Positions 14,531 to 25,679 are shown, counted from the first letter of the stretch. The stretch: DNA of 64,000 bases from Polyodon spathula (GCF_017654505.1 NC_054570.1:2272544-2336543), one strand, 5' to 3'. Notes: generated from the letters alone by a model not told the origin. A program made the numbers and translations.

Positions 14531-15191
14531 TTTTATTTCTTTATAGAAAATACTTACGAGGAGATCAGAAGGTCCAGTTGGGTGGCTCCTATAAATTCTG
14601 TCCAAAAGGGTAATTAATTTTGTTACGTAATGCTGTGATTTCTGTAGTATATGGGGAGTCAAAGTGGGGGGGACACGTATAGAGGTTTAGTTAGGGGGGG
14701 TTTAGATAGAGAAATTAAATTGCCAAATGATTCATTCTGCTTAATCCGTAACCTAACCAAGGTAAATGGATTCATAACTGGTTAAAACACAGGAAACATA
14801 GCCAGGGGAGTATCTTCAAGTTGGGGCCATGTTCCCTGGGCAGGGGTTAAGGGGGGCAGTGCTGGGACCCCTGGAAACCTAAAGGAATTGTAGCTAGATT
14901 TTTTAATCTGCTGGTGTGATTTTCTTACAGGATCTCCAACTCAGATTCATCCCACCAGCAGGGAGACTGAACCCCCTCCTCGCATTGTCCCAGGTAATGA
15001 AATTTAAGTCAGGCTGAATTCCAGCTAACATTACTGTGTCTCTGTGGTATGAATTTCTACTGAAATATCCCAACTGGTTCTCAACAGATCCCTACCAAGT
15101 TCTTGGACCAACCATCAGTCGCTTAGTGAACCCAGGTAACACAATAATAGCTTTCATTTCAGATCTGCTTGTGCCTCCTCAGTAATAACAA

Positions 15192-15231
<40 letters not shown>

Positions 15232-15646
15232 GCCTACATAAATCACAATAACCTGTTCTTGTCTGTGGTTCTGGGAAGTGGGGAATGTGTTGCCTGTCTT
15301 GCCCCACTCACAAGGCCTGCTTTCAGATGTCTACATATAAGCTCATCGTCCAGTCTTCAAATACAGATTTTTTAGGGAAAGTTGCCTCATAAGTCCAGTA
15401 CTACCCCAAGGGCAGGGGTACAAATTTGGTGCTGTGCCTCTAGACTCTAGAGCCAGGCTTACCTCATGTAGCGGCAGCAACATTAAATTCCACCGGCCAG
15501 GAGATATGTTTAATTAATTAATTAATTAATTAATTAATTAATTTTTTTTGTATTCCTTAGCAACCATAGATGATGCTAGTTTCTCATTGGGTCTGGACTA
15601 CTCACATGACCCACCCACACTCATCCACATACACAGGAGAGAAGGT

Positions 15647-15686
<40 letters not shown>

Positions 15687-16029
15687 CGGGTGGGAGGTGG
15701 GTTCAAACAAAACCCAGTTTAGCAAAAGTTTAAAATGATATGCACCCCTGCCGTGGGGACGGGTTCCCAATAAGAACGTCCCACTGCCGTCTTTATGACT
15801 CAAGGGGGGGGGGGGGGGGGGGGGCACCGCCGCTGTTCAGGACAAGGAACTCTCTGCAAGGATGTTATTGTTGTCACTCAGACAGTGAGTGTTACTCACA
15901 ATAATTTTAAAATTTATGGAGAACTGTTATAGTCCACTTGATCTGAGTTTTGATAATTATTATTCATGTACACTGGCCATAATAAGGTTCCACATGCCGG
16001 GACCGGTAATTTAATTAATTAACTGTGGG

Positions 16030-16066
<37 letters not shown>

Positions 16067-17553
16067 AATTAGAAATCTTTCAGTCTCTTAACAGTCGATG
16101 GGCGAGATATTTCTGAGGTACTTCACAAAAGGTCCCAACACGGACAAGATTTTTTTTAAATATGCAACAAGGGCACAAGGAAATTCAAAAATTAATTTTT
16201 GATTGAAATATTATTTCAACAGTCTGAATACAATAGCATTCAGCCTAGCAGTATTACATTACCCATTTCCCCAAGACTATAGGAATGTATATAGTAAGTC
16301 AAAATTTTCATTGAAAGTCATTCATAACCAAAAGGATCTATGGAACCGAAATCCACAGATCTGTGTAAGGGTTAGTGAACAGACCATTTGACTTTCATGA
16401 TGAGCTGCATTGCCTGTGACACTGTGACACTGGATCCTGTTAATAGCAATGGCATTGTAATTGGTTTATTCAGATGTATTTCTTGCAGAAGAAACCTTCT
16501 GTATGTTGTTAAAATGTACGTGAAGTGTTTGCACATTTTAAGCCCAAATATTTACAGAATCAAACATTTAGAGAATGAACATCAGAAGAGAGTGTACACA
16601 TCTATTAGGACAATAGACATAGCCTATGACTTTGATGACTTTGATTCTGGTTATACCTGCTACAACACTATCTCTATCTGACACAAACGGTGTATCAGGG
16701 TTGGTCAGCCCAATTCTTGGAGTGACATTCCATTTCAGTAGCTTCTTTAGGAAGGTTGTGTAATTAACCCCCCCCCCCGCCCACAATTAATAACCCTACA
16801 CCGTTATTCATAATTGACATTTTCTTAAGGTAAAGAACACAAGAAACTTTTGTAACCTTTTTTCTTTATGACTTTCACTAGTTGCCCACCAGATGGTGCC
16901 AATGAGCTAAAAGAAAAATATCATCAGAATTTTTTTTTTGGATTATGGATCAAACCGGATAACCCATTCATGCACTTCCTATGTTCATTTCTACAAGATG
17001 TATTGCTTTTCTCCTTGCGACAGGCTCGGGCCAGATCCAGCTGTGGCAGTTCCTCCTGGAGCTGCTCACCGACAGCGGCAATGCCAGCTGCATCACGTGG
17101 GAGGGGACCAATGGAGAGTTTAAGATGATTGACCCGGACGAGGTGGCGCGACGCTGGGGGGAGAGGAAGAGCAAACCCAACATGAACTACGACAAGCTGA
17201 GCCGCGCCCTGCGCTACTACTACGACAAGAACATCATGACCAAGGTGCACGGCAAGCGCTACGCCTACAAGTTCGACTTCCAGGGCATCTCGCAGGCGCA
17301 CCAGAGCCACAACAGTGACCAAAGCGTCCTCAAGTACCAGCCTGAGGTGCAGTATGTGCAGCCGTACCACAGCCACCAACAGAAAATGAACTTCATGGGG
17401 TCCCACGGCTCCCCTATGCCTGTCACCTCAGGGAGCTTTTTCGGGTCTCCTTCCCCCTATTGGAACTCGACTACAGGATCCATCTACCCCAATCCTGGGG
17501 TTCCCAGACACCCAGGCACTCACGTCTCCTCTCACCTGGGCCCCTTTTACTGA
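6689..17553 (+). CDS. fli1: FLI1-type ETS transcription factor (seven of the coding exons; first exon outside window)
   Basis: Nuclear DNA-binding regulator of the FLI1/ERG family, which in vertebrates drives endothelial and blood-cell genes through GGAA sites. Exons are 6689-6891, 9304-9467, 13026-13229, 13469-13540, 14931-14993, 15088-15135 and 17024-17553; the phases join without a break and give 427 residues. Human FLI1 has 452, including the six-residue MDGTIK of exon 1, which must lie upstream. Order: N-terminal activation segment (starts EALSVVS), a segment ending RVIVPA, Pointed domain (about window residues 124-190, WTQEHVKQW), a short linker ending DPYQVLGPT, and the ETS domain (about 254-337, [11 protein letters not shown], then [10 protein letters not shown]). 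The C-terminal tail ends in [15 protein letters not shown], close to FLI1 and unlike ERG. Oddities are a short linker and a diverged stretch right after the ETS domain. It could be the copy called fli1b in teleosts; the FLI1-type call is firm, the exact paralogue is inferred. Confidence 0.93.
9304..9467 (+). CDS. fli1: fli1 coding exon 3
   Basis: This exon was found by phase: exon 2 leaves two bases and exon 4 needs one, so an exon of length 2 mod 3 must lie between them. Here 164 bases between acceptor ggaagcag and donor CCAGCTG/gtaaga read [12 protein letters not shown] and end in [11 protein letters not shown]. Human FLI1 has [11 protein letters not shown] and NERRVIVPA at the same places. 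The middle ([17 protein letters not shown]) has diverged. The polypyrimidine tract upstream is poor. Confidence 0.92.
9780..10130 (-). mobile_element. LINE 3' tail (CR1/L2-like), reverse
   Basis: Reverse copy of the same tail, recognised by gattctgcctaaacaacatg and gtgtgaagaagtgtctcctt. It continues into a C-rich part (ccagggccaagctgtccc). Degenerate. Confidence 0.65.
10470..10825 (+). mobile_element. LINE 3' tail (CR1/L2-like)
   Basis: A longer copy of the family: it begins gaaagaactaagagctattt, then agctggaaattaagtggagc and catgttgttgaggcagaatc, and ends taatggtctcctcttgttc. Many stops. Confidence 0.7.
11000..11317 (+). mobile_element. V-SINE
   Basis: The 5' part is tRNA-like with a B-box-type ggttcgattc at about 11045. 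The centre carries the strongly conserved V-SINE domain (gtggagtttgcatgttctcc, then cacagtctaaagacatgc). The 3' tail (catcccgtccagggtgtag, ggctctggctcaccgcgacc) resembles a LINE end, as V-SINE tails do. V-SINEs are widespread in fish. Confidence 0.85.
12832..12897. repeat. TTA trinucleotide repeat
   Basis: About 22 uninterrupted units, some 130 bases before the Pointed-domain exon. Confidence 0.95.
13026..13229 (+). CDS. fli1: fli1 coding exon 4, Pointed (PNT/SAM) domain
   Basis: Acceptor cttgcag and donor CAAA/gtgaga enclose 204 bases beginning inside an Asp codon ([13 protein letters not shown]) and ending LSHLNYLRQ. The exon holds nearly the whole PNT domain, a helical protein-interaction module; the family-typical WAIKEY and [12 protein letters not shown] are present. 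Confidence 0.94.
13469..13540 (+). CDS. fli1: fli1 coding exon 5, linker
   Basis: A 72-base exon (acceptor tcctgcag, donor ACTG/gtaaga) in the right phase. It encodes a Pro/Gln-rich stretch starting [12 protein letters not shown] and ending RVHVKT. It sits where FLI1 has a linker exon, but the sequence has diverged strongly from the mammalian one, so support is mainly splice signals, phase and position. Confidence 0.8.
13846..14045 (+). mobile_element. Tc1-like miniature element, inner remnant
   Basis: Without recognisable ends, but ttcataaagtcaaataaaac and tatcattttgtagtttct follow the order seen in the copy at 63262. Confidence 0.5.
14931..14993 (+). CDS. fli1: fli1 coding exon 6, linker
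   Basis: A 63-base exon with a strong acceptor (tttcttacag) and donor CCAG/gtaatg. It encodes [20 protein letters not shown] and one more residue. It corresponds by position to the FLI1 exon opening SPPLGG; only the SP start is alike. Confidence 0.8.
15088..15135 (+). CDS. fli1: fli1 coding exon 7, DPYQ exon
   Basis: A 48-base exon, the same length as its FLI1/ERG counterpart, between acceptor tctcaacag and donor CCAG/gtaaca. It reads [16 protein letters not shown], against DPYQILGPTSSRLANP in FLI1 and ERG. Confidence 0.92.
15193..15231. repeat. TTA trinucleotide repeat
   Basis: About 13 units, just after fli1 exon 7. Confidence 0.95.
15510..15542. repeat. TTAA tetranucleotide repeat
   Basis: Eight units of a self-complementary motif. 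Confidence 0.95.
15649..15702 (+). repeat. Poly-G tract
   Basis: 38 consecutive Gs, then G-rich sequence with a few other bases; a second 21-base G-run follows at 15804-15824. Confidence 0.95.
16032..16062 (+). repeat. Poly-A tract
   Basis: 31 As in fli1 intron 7. No retroposed unit could be recognised upstream of it. Confidence 0.95.
17024..17553 (+). CDS. fli1: fli1 last coding exon, ETS domain and C-terminal tail
   Basis: The exon begins at acceptor ttgcgacag with [15 protein letters not shown] and runs to TGA at 17551-17553. It carries the whole winged-helix ETS domain with the two DNA-contacting arginines in the RALRYYY recognition helix. GC content is much higher here than around it. 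Differences from mammalian FLI1 include FKMIDP for FKMTDP and a rewritten segment ([14 protein letters not shown]) just after the domain. The last 35 residues return to high similarity. Confidence 0.97.
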
Positions 17554-18907
17554 ATATCCCGCAGACAGACTCTTACCAGGGGCTGCTATTGGGTAGGAAG
17601 GGATCATACACTTGGGGTGCCTTTGATAAGTGCAGAAGGCTGTTCTGGGTCCAAATACTGAGCACAGCAAAACCAAACAAATTTTTATATGAGCTGTTAT
17701 GTTACTGAACACCACAGATGGACTGAATAACCAAGTACTGTGCACAGTATGTATGTAGATAGACTTTTAACCCTATGAACTGCAAATTGTCAGTCGATAC
17801 CTCCTGTTACTGTACTTATGGACAATCATTTTGGATTTTTTTTCATGTAAGCATAGCTTATGTTTCATCTCACATGGGTTTTCATATATCCCCAGGAATT
17901 AAGAAGAATGGGTTTTGAGACTTTTGTTAGTCAGTGGGAAAAGTAACTTGTGTCTTTGTTATGTGTTTTTTTTTTTTTTTTTTTTTTTCAGTACAAAAAC
18001 TCTTTGTTACAAATCACCGTCTTTTCTGGAGAGGACACTTCCATTCTAGTTTGCAGGTTAAAATAATAATTGGTTTCCTTCACAGCAATAATGTAAAAAA
18101 ATTTCTGAAGAAGTGTATAATGTTATACTTGTGCTTTGTAGCATTTATTGCTTTTGTAAGTTTTATGAAGATGCTCATATTTGCACAATTGATACTGTCC
18201 AAAATAATAACGAAGGAATTTAATGAGTACTAATTCTGACCAATAGCAGAGTGCACAGTTGGGACAATGGGACAAACCAAATATTTATCATCTTTTTAAC
18301 ACAGGCCTTCAAAACTCAGGGTTTAATCTCTCACTATGCGCAAGTCAGAGTATGTGGGTTCTTTTAAAAACATGCGACAGAATCTACAACCAAAATACAC
18401 CCCTATCTGTTTAGTACAGCTGGAAGGTGTGTGTCAATCAGCCACATAGACAATTGTCTGTTTTTAGTTCACAAGTTCAGTAGAGAATGTGTTTTCTTCA
18501 TTCTCTTTTAAAAATAACAATATGTTTGTTATGCATGGAATTTTTTTCCTGTTTCGTGAATGCCGATTTGTATATTATTTCTGAAAAACAGGTCTTTTTC
18601 AAGGTCTTAAAATGAGACTTGGTTCCAAAAAAAATAAAATGTTTTAAATAACTTGTGAGTTCAAGCTTTATGAACAGGGCCCAATCATTTACATTTGACA
18701 AAAGTTACAAATTAACTCAACAAGTTTTAAATACTTCGTGTTTCACACGGTAACAGGAAAAGAGATTCTTGACTTTGTGATCAAAGCCTTTGAAAGAAGT
18801 GTCCCCATTACTCCTGTAAAGACAGTTGCTTAGACAGGTGAGCTGCTAAATAAAGTTGTTTAGGTGTTTAGCCCTCGGTAAATTGTCTATAATTGTGTGT
18901 GTACCAC

Positions 18908-18915
18908 ATATATAT

Positions 18916-18957
<42 letters not shown>

Positions 18958-18981
18958 ATAACTATATAATATATATATATA
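18908..18981. repeat. Imperfect TA repeat
   Basis: TA units broken by AATA and ACTA, in the fli1 3' untranslated region. Confidence 0.9.
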
Positions 18982-19237
18982 TACATGCAAGTATAACGTT
19001 ATATGGGAGGCTGTACAGTTTTCAGATGTATGCATGGCAGGCTGTACAGTTTCAGATCGTATTCTTCACGTAGCCTTCATTTTCATTCTTTTCTTGTGTA
19101 GCATATTCCTGGTTTAATAATGATCTCATTTTGCCCAATCTAATTTAGTGTTCTGTTTATATAATATATATATAACTAGCTTGCGTACTCATCTTGTAAA
19201 GTTACTGTTTTTTTTTTTTGTTTGTTTGTTTTTTGTC

Positions 19238-19243
19238 AATAAA
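19238..19243 (+). terminator. fli1: Probable fli1 polyadenylation signal
   Basis: Canonical AATAAA preceded by T-rich DNA and followed within 40 bases by a GT-rich stretch (gcatgtgttgtactctgtgg), the usual downstream element. It is the last good site before sequence that looks intergenic. Confidence 0.6.
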
Positions 19244-19489
19244 CTTTTTGTTTATCTTATACATGGTATGCATGTGTTGTACTCTGTGGAGGCTTTTCAA
19301 GAAGGTTACAATTATATTTACATGTGATTTACACTTTTTCTTTTATAAACAGAAGAATAGTTCCCAATGAGAGGAGACAATTTGACCACGCAGTGGTGGG
19401 CTAGTTCCTTATTGCTGGTTAATCACAGTTTACTCAAAGCCTCCACTAGCGTTTTCTGCTATTATAAGTATTATATTATATATACCCAT

Positions 19490-19617
19490 ATTATAGAGTG
19501 TTAATAAAGCATTATAGATGGTTTATAACCATGCAAAAATCATAGACAGAATACATGAATACCATGTCTATTACATGGTTATAACCCATCTACAATGCTG
19601 TATTACAATTAATAAGC
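19490..19617. mobile_element. Short palindromic element (MITE)
   Basis: agcattatagatggtttata pairs with ttataacccatctacaatgct further right, giving arms of about 50 bases around a loop near 19545. Confidence 0.55.
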
Positions 19618-19788
19618 ATCAACTTAAAAGACTGAGATGCAATTCCCTGAGTCCGAGGTCAGGTCTGTTCTGAAGGTGCAAGCTGTACTGACTACCCTTT
19701 TCTGCCTCCTCTGTTGTCTAAGTAGTTGATTTCTTAGGGGGAATACAATCAACAAGCATGTGAAGGTGAAGCTGCACTTGCCATGCTG

Positions 19789-19802
19789 CCAGTAGATGGC
19801 AG
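19789..19802 (+). promoter_or_regulatory. Candidate CTCF site
   Basis: CCAGTAGATGGCAG fits the core consensus CCASYAGRKGGCRS at all 14 places. It lies about 540 bases after the fli1 polyadenylation signal, where an insulator between the two genes would make sense. Confidence 0.45.
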
Positions 19803-20124
19803 TAACATTGCAATGTTATTCAGGGAGTGACACTTCTGTTCTTTGAGTGACATATGCCCTGTCTCTTGCCTGTCACGTTTCAGTGTACAGTAGGTCATAA
19901 AAATAAGAAGCAGGATCAGGCTTTAGGACTGAGAATAATGACAATCAAAATGTGTCAACAGCAAGAGTTTTGAGCATGACCCTGGAAATACCCGAGCATT
20001 TTGAATGTAAGCCTTGTGACTAAATACACAGTCAGTAAGTATCAGTTCTGCACTAAGAATGATTTAAAATAAATCTTGTTCCTTATTGTTTGAGCTGTTC
20101 TAAAAACTAAAAACAAGAAGAGTG

Positions 20125-20425
20125 TACAGCTACGGCCAAAAGCTTTGCATCACCTAGAATTTTAGGATGGAGACATAATTAAAAAAATAATTTAGATCAT
20201 GTAATCAAACAAACTACAAAATGATATTGCAAAAATCTATTGGAAGACATTATAGCAGTACAGACATTTCAAAATGTCACATTTTTCAATTTTTTCATAA
20301 GTATAAGGAAAACTACAAAGCTTTATGTAATTCACTATGTTAACGTAACATTATTCCCAACAGGTTTCATTGGACTTTTTGAAGCAAACTGAGTTCATTA
20401 TATGGAGTAATTAAGAACAAAAACA
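20125..20425 (+). mobile_element. Tc1-like miniature element, right end missing
   Basis: Starts tacagctacggccaaaagct with tgcatcacctagaatttta; the body is like the other copies (tcaaaatgtcacatttttc) but no right inverted repeat follows. Confidence 0.65.
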
Positions 20426-21456
20426 CACTTATAGACTAAAGAGAAAGTGATATAGGGAATTTAAACCATTTTGATCACACAGATAAATTGGGCCACTTGC
20501 AATGGTGAGAAACCTCTGACCTTCAAAGTTGTGGAATACAAGGTCAATCCTTTGTGTTTTATGTTCTCGTGATAGAGTAGAACGAATGATCCAATATTTA
20601 GAAAAGCCCTTCTAGACAGAGAGAAGTAGTTCGAAGCAGGCCCATATTGCCACTTGTCAAGGTAGCCATAGCCAATGATCAGGGTTAGTTATAAACTAGG
20701 ATCCTGTGAATTTTGAAGGAAATGGAAGTTTTTACGTGGGTAATGCAAACCATTTCCCACAATTTACTATGAGGACTGTACTGAGCGACTCTCCCAGCAT
20801 GGTGAGGACAGACACCCCCATGCAGAACCATTACCAGAGATGACATCCTACCAAGGTCAAGTACTAGCTGGCAGTATTGCTATGTAACCACTAGCTGGCA
20901 GTATTTATATGACTGCTTGGTATTTACCATTCCACCTCTAAATCTAAAAACAACAGAGAAAATGAAGGAGTCTTTTGTACTTTACCGGAATTTTTACAAG
21001 AGCATCAGCATTGATGATGCAAAAAAATAACCGATGGCATGACCTCTATGTCCTCATAGCTAGTTAGGACCATACCCCCATACCATGCTCCAGACAGCGA
21101 TAGTCAGCTCTTTCAACTAGTGTAATGTAACCCATTTTCCACAAGGAAGGCATCTGTGGCAGTGTCCTTTACTGCAAGCAGAACCATTATCCCACACTAC
21201 TGGAAATGAATAAAAAGATTTGCTGCATTGCACTTCTATCAAACCTCTTAGTCATGCCAGCTGTTTCAAGAATGCTTCTCTAGTTCTGCTGCTTTCTGAA
21301 TACCGGACAGTTTTGACAGCTGGACATTTTTGATTGTTAATGCATACATTCTAAACATGCCTTGTAGCTCCATTTCAGCCCAAGCCCAAGAAACGAATTT
21401 CTTACCATATAAACTGAATACTTTTAGTCGTGCAGCACTAGTTGTGCTATTAACAC

Positions 21457-21706
21457 ACAGCTATAGACAAAAGCTGCATCACCTAGAATTTTAGGATTTA
21501 TATATACATGAACAGAATTTAGAATTTATAAAGAAACTACAAAAAGTCAACCGGAAGCCATAAGAGTAGTCCACCATAATATTAAAACTACAAAGAGGTA
21601 TGTAATTGAATATATTGACGTAACATTATTCAGCCATTTGACTTCATGAAGCACAGTCAGTTCATTCTATAGGGGGGGGGTTTCAAAATTTTTGGCCACT
21701 GCTGTA
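21457..21706 (+). mobile_element. Tc1-like miniature element, both ends present
   Basis: Left end cagctatagacaaaagctgc with cacctagaattttaggat; right end aatttttggccactgctgta. The inside is shorter than in the copy at 31614. Confidence 0.7.
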
Positions 21707-22823
21707 GACAGTGTTGAGTTGTATGCAGCATGTTGCAGTGGCATGTAGGAAAGCAAGACTCCATAGTAGCTGCACACTCCCCCCCCCTTGTGAGGAAGCA
21801 CAATCCAAGGCTAACCAGGGCCTTCTCCTATCAAACAGAATCAGGTCCCACTGTAGTTTACACCAAACCCCTGCCTTCATGAAACAAGTCGAAAGCACAA
21901 TTATACACTCCACTTATTTGCACCACAGCATGCTGTCCTTTGAATACCTTTTATGACTTTGTCTGCTGTTTAATGTTGCCTGTCTCTTTAAAAAGGGCCA
22001 TGTGATATATATGCTACTGCACTTCCTATTTTCAAGCAGCAACATAGTGCAAGCCAATCATCTATCAAGGCAGAAAGGGAAGTCCTCTATTTGATTAAGG
22101 CCACCAGGGAACAAGCATAACGAGTTGGTGATACTGCTACATACAACAGCCATGCAAAGAAAAGGCTCAGGTAAGCAGCTGCATTCATTTTAAACATATT
22201 GTTCAATTGCCTACTATCGGTAAGTAAGCGCTTCTTACAAGACAGCTGCTGATAAAAGCAGTAGCTTCATACCTGCATCTGTCCCACTGCATAGTCACCG
22301 TGGTCAAATACTTTGTAGTCATTCTCAAAGTTGGCGACGGAGACAGTGCTGGTAAGTGCGGTGAAAGGCCAATGCTTTTTAAGGTGGTCGGAGTGTGGTA
22401 CACACTTGTTGGTTTTATCTAAATGCTGTGAAAGCGCAAGCAGACACAGAGTTTTGAGTTTTTTGGGACCAATATTCTCTACTCTTCATACGGCATTCTG
22501 TACAACCGAATAAAGGGGCTTGTTTATTTTACCTGATTTTTTTTTTTTTTTTGTGTAGTTTTTTTTTTTTACCAACTAACAAAAAGAAATCTGTAAATGT
22601 TATTGGTCTTCAAAAGTGTAAGCTGTGATGGCATGTGTATGAGATCTGTGGTTTCCAGAGGACTCACTGAAAGGCTGCAAAAACAGAACCAGAATGTGGC
22701 CCTTAGTTTAGATGACTAGGTTTGAGCTTGGAATAACCAGGATACCCTTGTATTTGCTCATTTCGATTTGATAATAAGCATTTTATAACACGAAAAGAAA
22801 ATTTCAGATGAGCTGTGAACCCT

Positions 22824-22926
22824 ATTGGAAGGGACTCTGCAGCAGCAGCAGTCGTTGATGTATAGTTCACCCCCTAGTCTCTGTAAATCGCTTTGGATAA
22901 AAGCGACTGTTGATTGACTCATTAGT
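22824..22926 (+). mobile_element. SINE 3' fragment
   Basis: Carries only the tail of the SINE family (gatgtatagttcaccccctagtctctgtaaatcgctttggataa, read in parts), followed by unique DNA. Confidence 0.55.
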
Positions 22927-23069
22927 AATAGGGACTACATTTGAGGGCACATTGTTTTCCTTAGCAATGCTGGAGAGCGCTAGTGCAGACTAGGCATCGG
23001 AGAAAGTTTGTAATAGGCATCGGAGAAATGTTTGTTAAAGCAACATAATATATAAGATATATAGGAGAT

Positions 23070-23070
<1 letters not shown>

Positions 23071-23134
<64 letters not shown>
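23071..23134. repeat. TA dinucleotide repeat
   Basis: About 32 units, first of three microsatellites within 450 bases. Confidence 0.95.
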
Positions 23135-23138
<4 letters not shown>

Positions 23139-23280
23139 GAAAACCACAGGAGGAAGTGTGAAAAAAATGCCTCGCTCTCTTGCTAAATCTGTAATGAAAC
23201 TTCTGTAAAGAACATGATGTCAGCCTATCTGAATAGATAAGACACTTTTCAGCAGTAATGCATCTGTCTTTACATAGACC

Positions 23281-23312
23281 CCCCCCCACACACACACACA
23301 CACACACACACT
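23281..23312. repeat. C-run and CA dinucleotide repeat
   Basis: Seven Cs followed by about 12 CA units. Confidence 0.9.
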
Positions 23313-23380
23313 CCCACACAATACAACTGTTGGCAATTAACTGTAAACCTTGACTAATTAACTGTTTTAGACACATGTAG

Positions 23381-23517
<137 letters not shown>

Positions 23518-24415
23518 TTCAACCTGTTTCAAGTTGCTTATCAATTTGTTATACCTATACCTAGACTTTATTTTCAACTTGACTCAGCTGCTGAAGTGTC
23601 AGATATTCTCATTTCAAATGTATTTATTCAAACAGGACAGAACCCAGATGTACATCTCATTTTACAAGGGGCTCCTGGCAAGAGAAGGCAGCAAGAAACA
23701 ACATTTAAAATCAATGGCAAAAAAGAGATCAGTCATTCAAACAGGACAAAAAACAGATACAACAATCATAAAAGCAGTAATACAAAATAAAAGCATAGAA
23801 AAGTCAACGCTTGTACAGACCCTAATAAAGTGACCAGTACAGTATGTCAACAACTTTTACTGTTATACACATATACCCCACTAGTTAGGCACAGTGGCCT
23901 ACAAATGACCATTTATTTTAAAAGTTTTACAACAGATACAATATCTCACTGTGCATGGTTTAAACAGAACTCTCTGTCAGTGGTACAAACCCTTGTGGTC
24001 TTTTCAGCCCATTCCAAGCTAGGACCTCCTTTCAACTACCTCCTTAATTAATTATCTGGACCCCTAGGTTCAACTGAACTATTACATATCTGATAACATG
24101 GCCCTGGGCTGCTCAATACAATAAGGACATCATTGAAAAGCAAGCAATGAAAGATGTACTTGCCTAATTTCTTATGTCTTATTTCTATTTAAATCTATTC
24201 ACGTGTTTGTGATTTATTACATAGTTAATGATGCAACAATCTACGATTCCTTTCAATTTAAATCTTCAGGCATCCTGGTCTATTTATCTATATATTTATA
24301 GTCTATTTATCCTTCAATCTTCTGTATTGCACGCTCTCTAATTGTATTTCTTCTGAAATTACAAATTGTAGGTCATTCATGACAATCTCGCGTCATGACA
24401 ATTGGGAATTTCTTA

Positions 24416-24690
24416 GAGCAGGGGTTCAACCCTGGTCCTGGGGTTACACTGCATTGCTGGTTTGTGTTCCAACCAAGCGCTCAATTACATAATTGAAGTA
24501 ATAATTTGCCTAATCTGAACTTGTTAATTATTTTAAACAGGTGGAGATTTCACTTTAGTTCTAAAATTGTACAACGAACATAAATTCTTAACTTTGTTTT
24601 TATAAACTACTCTATTTAAAAAGATCAGATTAGGCAAATTATTAGTTCAATTAAATCAATCCACATTGACGTATAGCTGTATCTTATTTA
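24416..24690. mobile_element. Inverted-repeat element, family A relative
   Basis: Begins gcaggggttcaaccctggtc and ctggtttgtgttccaacc. Inner arms taataatttgcctaatctga and tcagattaggcaaattatta are exact inverted repeats flanking a 100-base loop. Confidence 0.6.
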
Positions 24691-24828
24691 TGTTTGTTTG
24701 CAGACTGCTGGCAGTTTAAACACGCCTGTATAATTATTGCGTTGCTTGTATTAAATAGGGTAAATCTTTTACATAAATGAATTTATATATATATAATATA
24801 GTACATCACATATATGTATATTTATAAC

Positions 24829-24870
<42 letters not shown>
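24829..24870. repeat. TA plus TG compound repeat
   Basis: Nine AT units, then about twelve GT units. Confidence 0.9.
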
Positions 24871-24879
<9 letters not shown>

Positions 24880-25289
24880 AAACTCTTAGCCCGTGGTTTA
24901 TCAATCTCTCTGAGAAAGCTGTCCGGTCAGTACATGATGCCATAAAACACAGCAACTAAGTCGAAACAGAGCCAGTTTTGTGCTCCCAGTCAGCTGCTGG
25001 ACTATATCAGCCTGCTTGAGCCTCTCTCCCAGCCTCCCAGTGCATAATATCTTTTGTCTCTGGGCACCTCAATGAAACATTTTATTGGGGGGGGGGGGGG
25101 GTTTTGGGGGGACAATCAAAGACTAATGCTCCACAGGGGGATTTTTCTGACTACGAGGTGTCCCCTAAACTTATGAAGTTATTTGGATCTGAAGGGTCAA
25201 ATCAACCGAGACTCTTTAGTTGGCCCATCTGGTAATCAGATCCGTAGAATTTTTTTTGTTTTTTTTTTTTTTAAACAACCCCCCCCCCC

Positions 25290-25679
25290 CCCTTCGAGTG
25301 GATTGGTAGGTCCGAAAGGATTCAGAAGACGCTGATGTTGTTTGCATGATGAGAGCCGGGTATATTGTTTGGGGGCAGTTAGGCAGACAAGGCGAGGGTT
25401 ACTAAAAGAAGCGTGCTTTTAAAAATGCACCGTAAACTGTGTCGAAAAACTGCAGTAGCAACCGCGTGATACCCGTGCTGGTTTGAAAGGAAAGCCTTTG
25501 AAGGTTGAACTGAACGCGTATGCCATAAATGCAACCCCGGGAGCTGCAAAATTGCACCGTCTTTTTATTTTTTTTTTATATTGTATTTATATTTCTTGGA
25601 AAGGAAGCCGTCGCTGTGTTAGAAAAATGTAAGGCGGTGGACTGATCGTGTGCATTCAAAGAGCAAATCTGGATCCGGA
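25290..25679 (+). promoter_or_regulatory. arhgap33: Probable arhgap33 promoter and 5' untranslated region
   Basis: The bases before the start codon have visibly more CpG than the AT-rich flanks (examples: tccgaaagg, aaccgcgtg, aacgcgta, gccgtcgc), as expected near a vertebrate promoter. No TATA box or transcription start can be fixed. The same CpG enrichment runs on for some 150 bases into intron 1. Confidence 0.45.

Larger units (their letters stand above)
13541..17023 (+). other. fli1 introns 5 to 7
   Basis: Besides the two small exons at 14931 and 15088, these introns hold a transposon remnant (13846-14045), a T-run, an ATT repeat, a TTAA repeat, two G-tracts, a 31-base A-run and AT-rich unique DNA. 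No counterpart of the FLI1 exon that begins DPSYDSV was seen. Confidence 0.5.
17554..19263 (+). other. fli1: fli1 3' untranslated region (inferred extent)
   Basis: AT-rich DNA after the stop codon without coding signal. It holds a T-run at about 17967-17988 and an imperfect TA repeat at 18908-18981. The end is placed about 20 bases past the AATAAA at 19238; earlier AATAAA motifs at 18633 and 18846 could give shorter forms. Confidence 0.6.

Noticed and set aside
16924..17406. 160-codon open frame antisense to the ETS exon
   Set aside because: A shadow of the GC-rich ETS exon; no family resemblance.
17024..17553. Call as ERG
   Set aside because: The C-terminus keeps the VPRHPxTHVxSHLG block of FLI1, and exon 3 reads ESPVDCSV as in FLI1.
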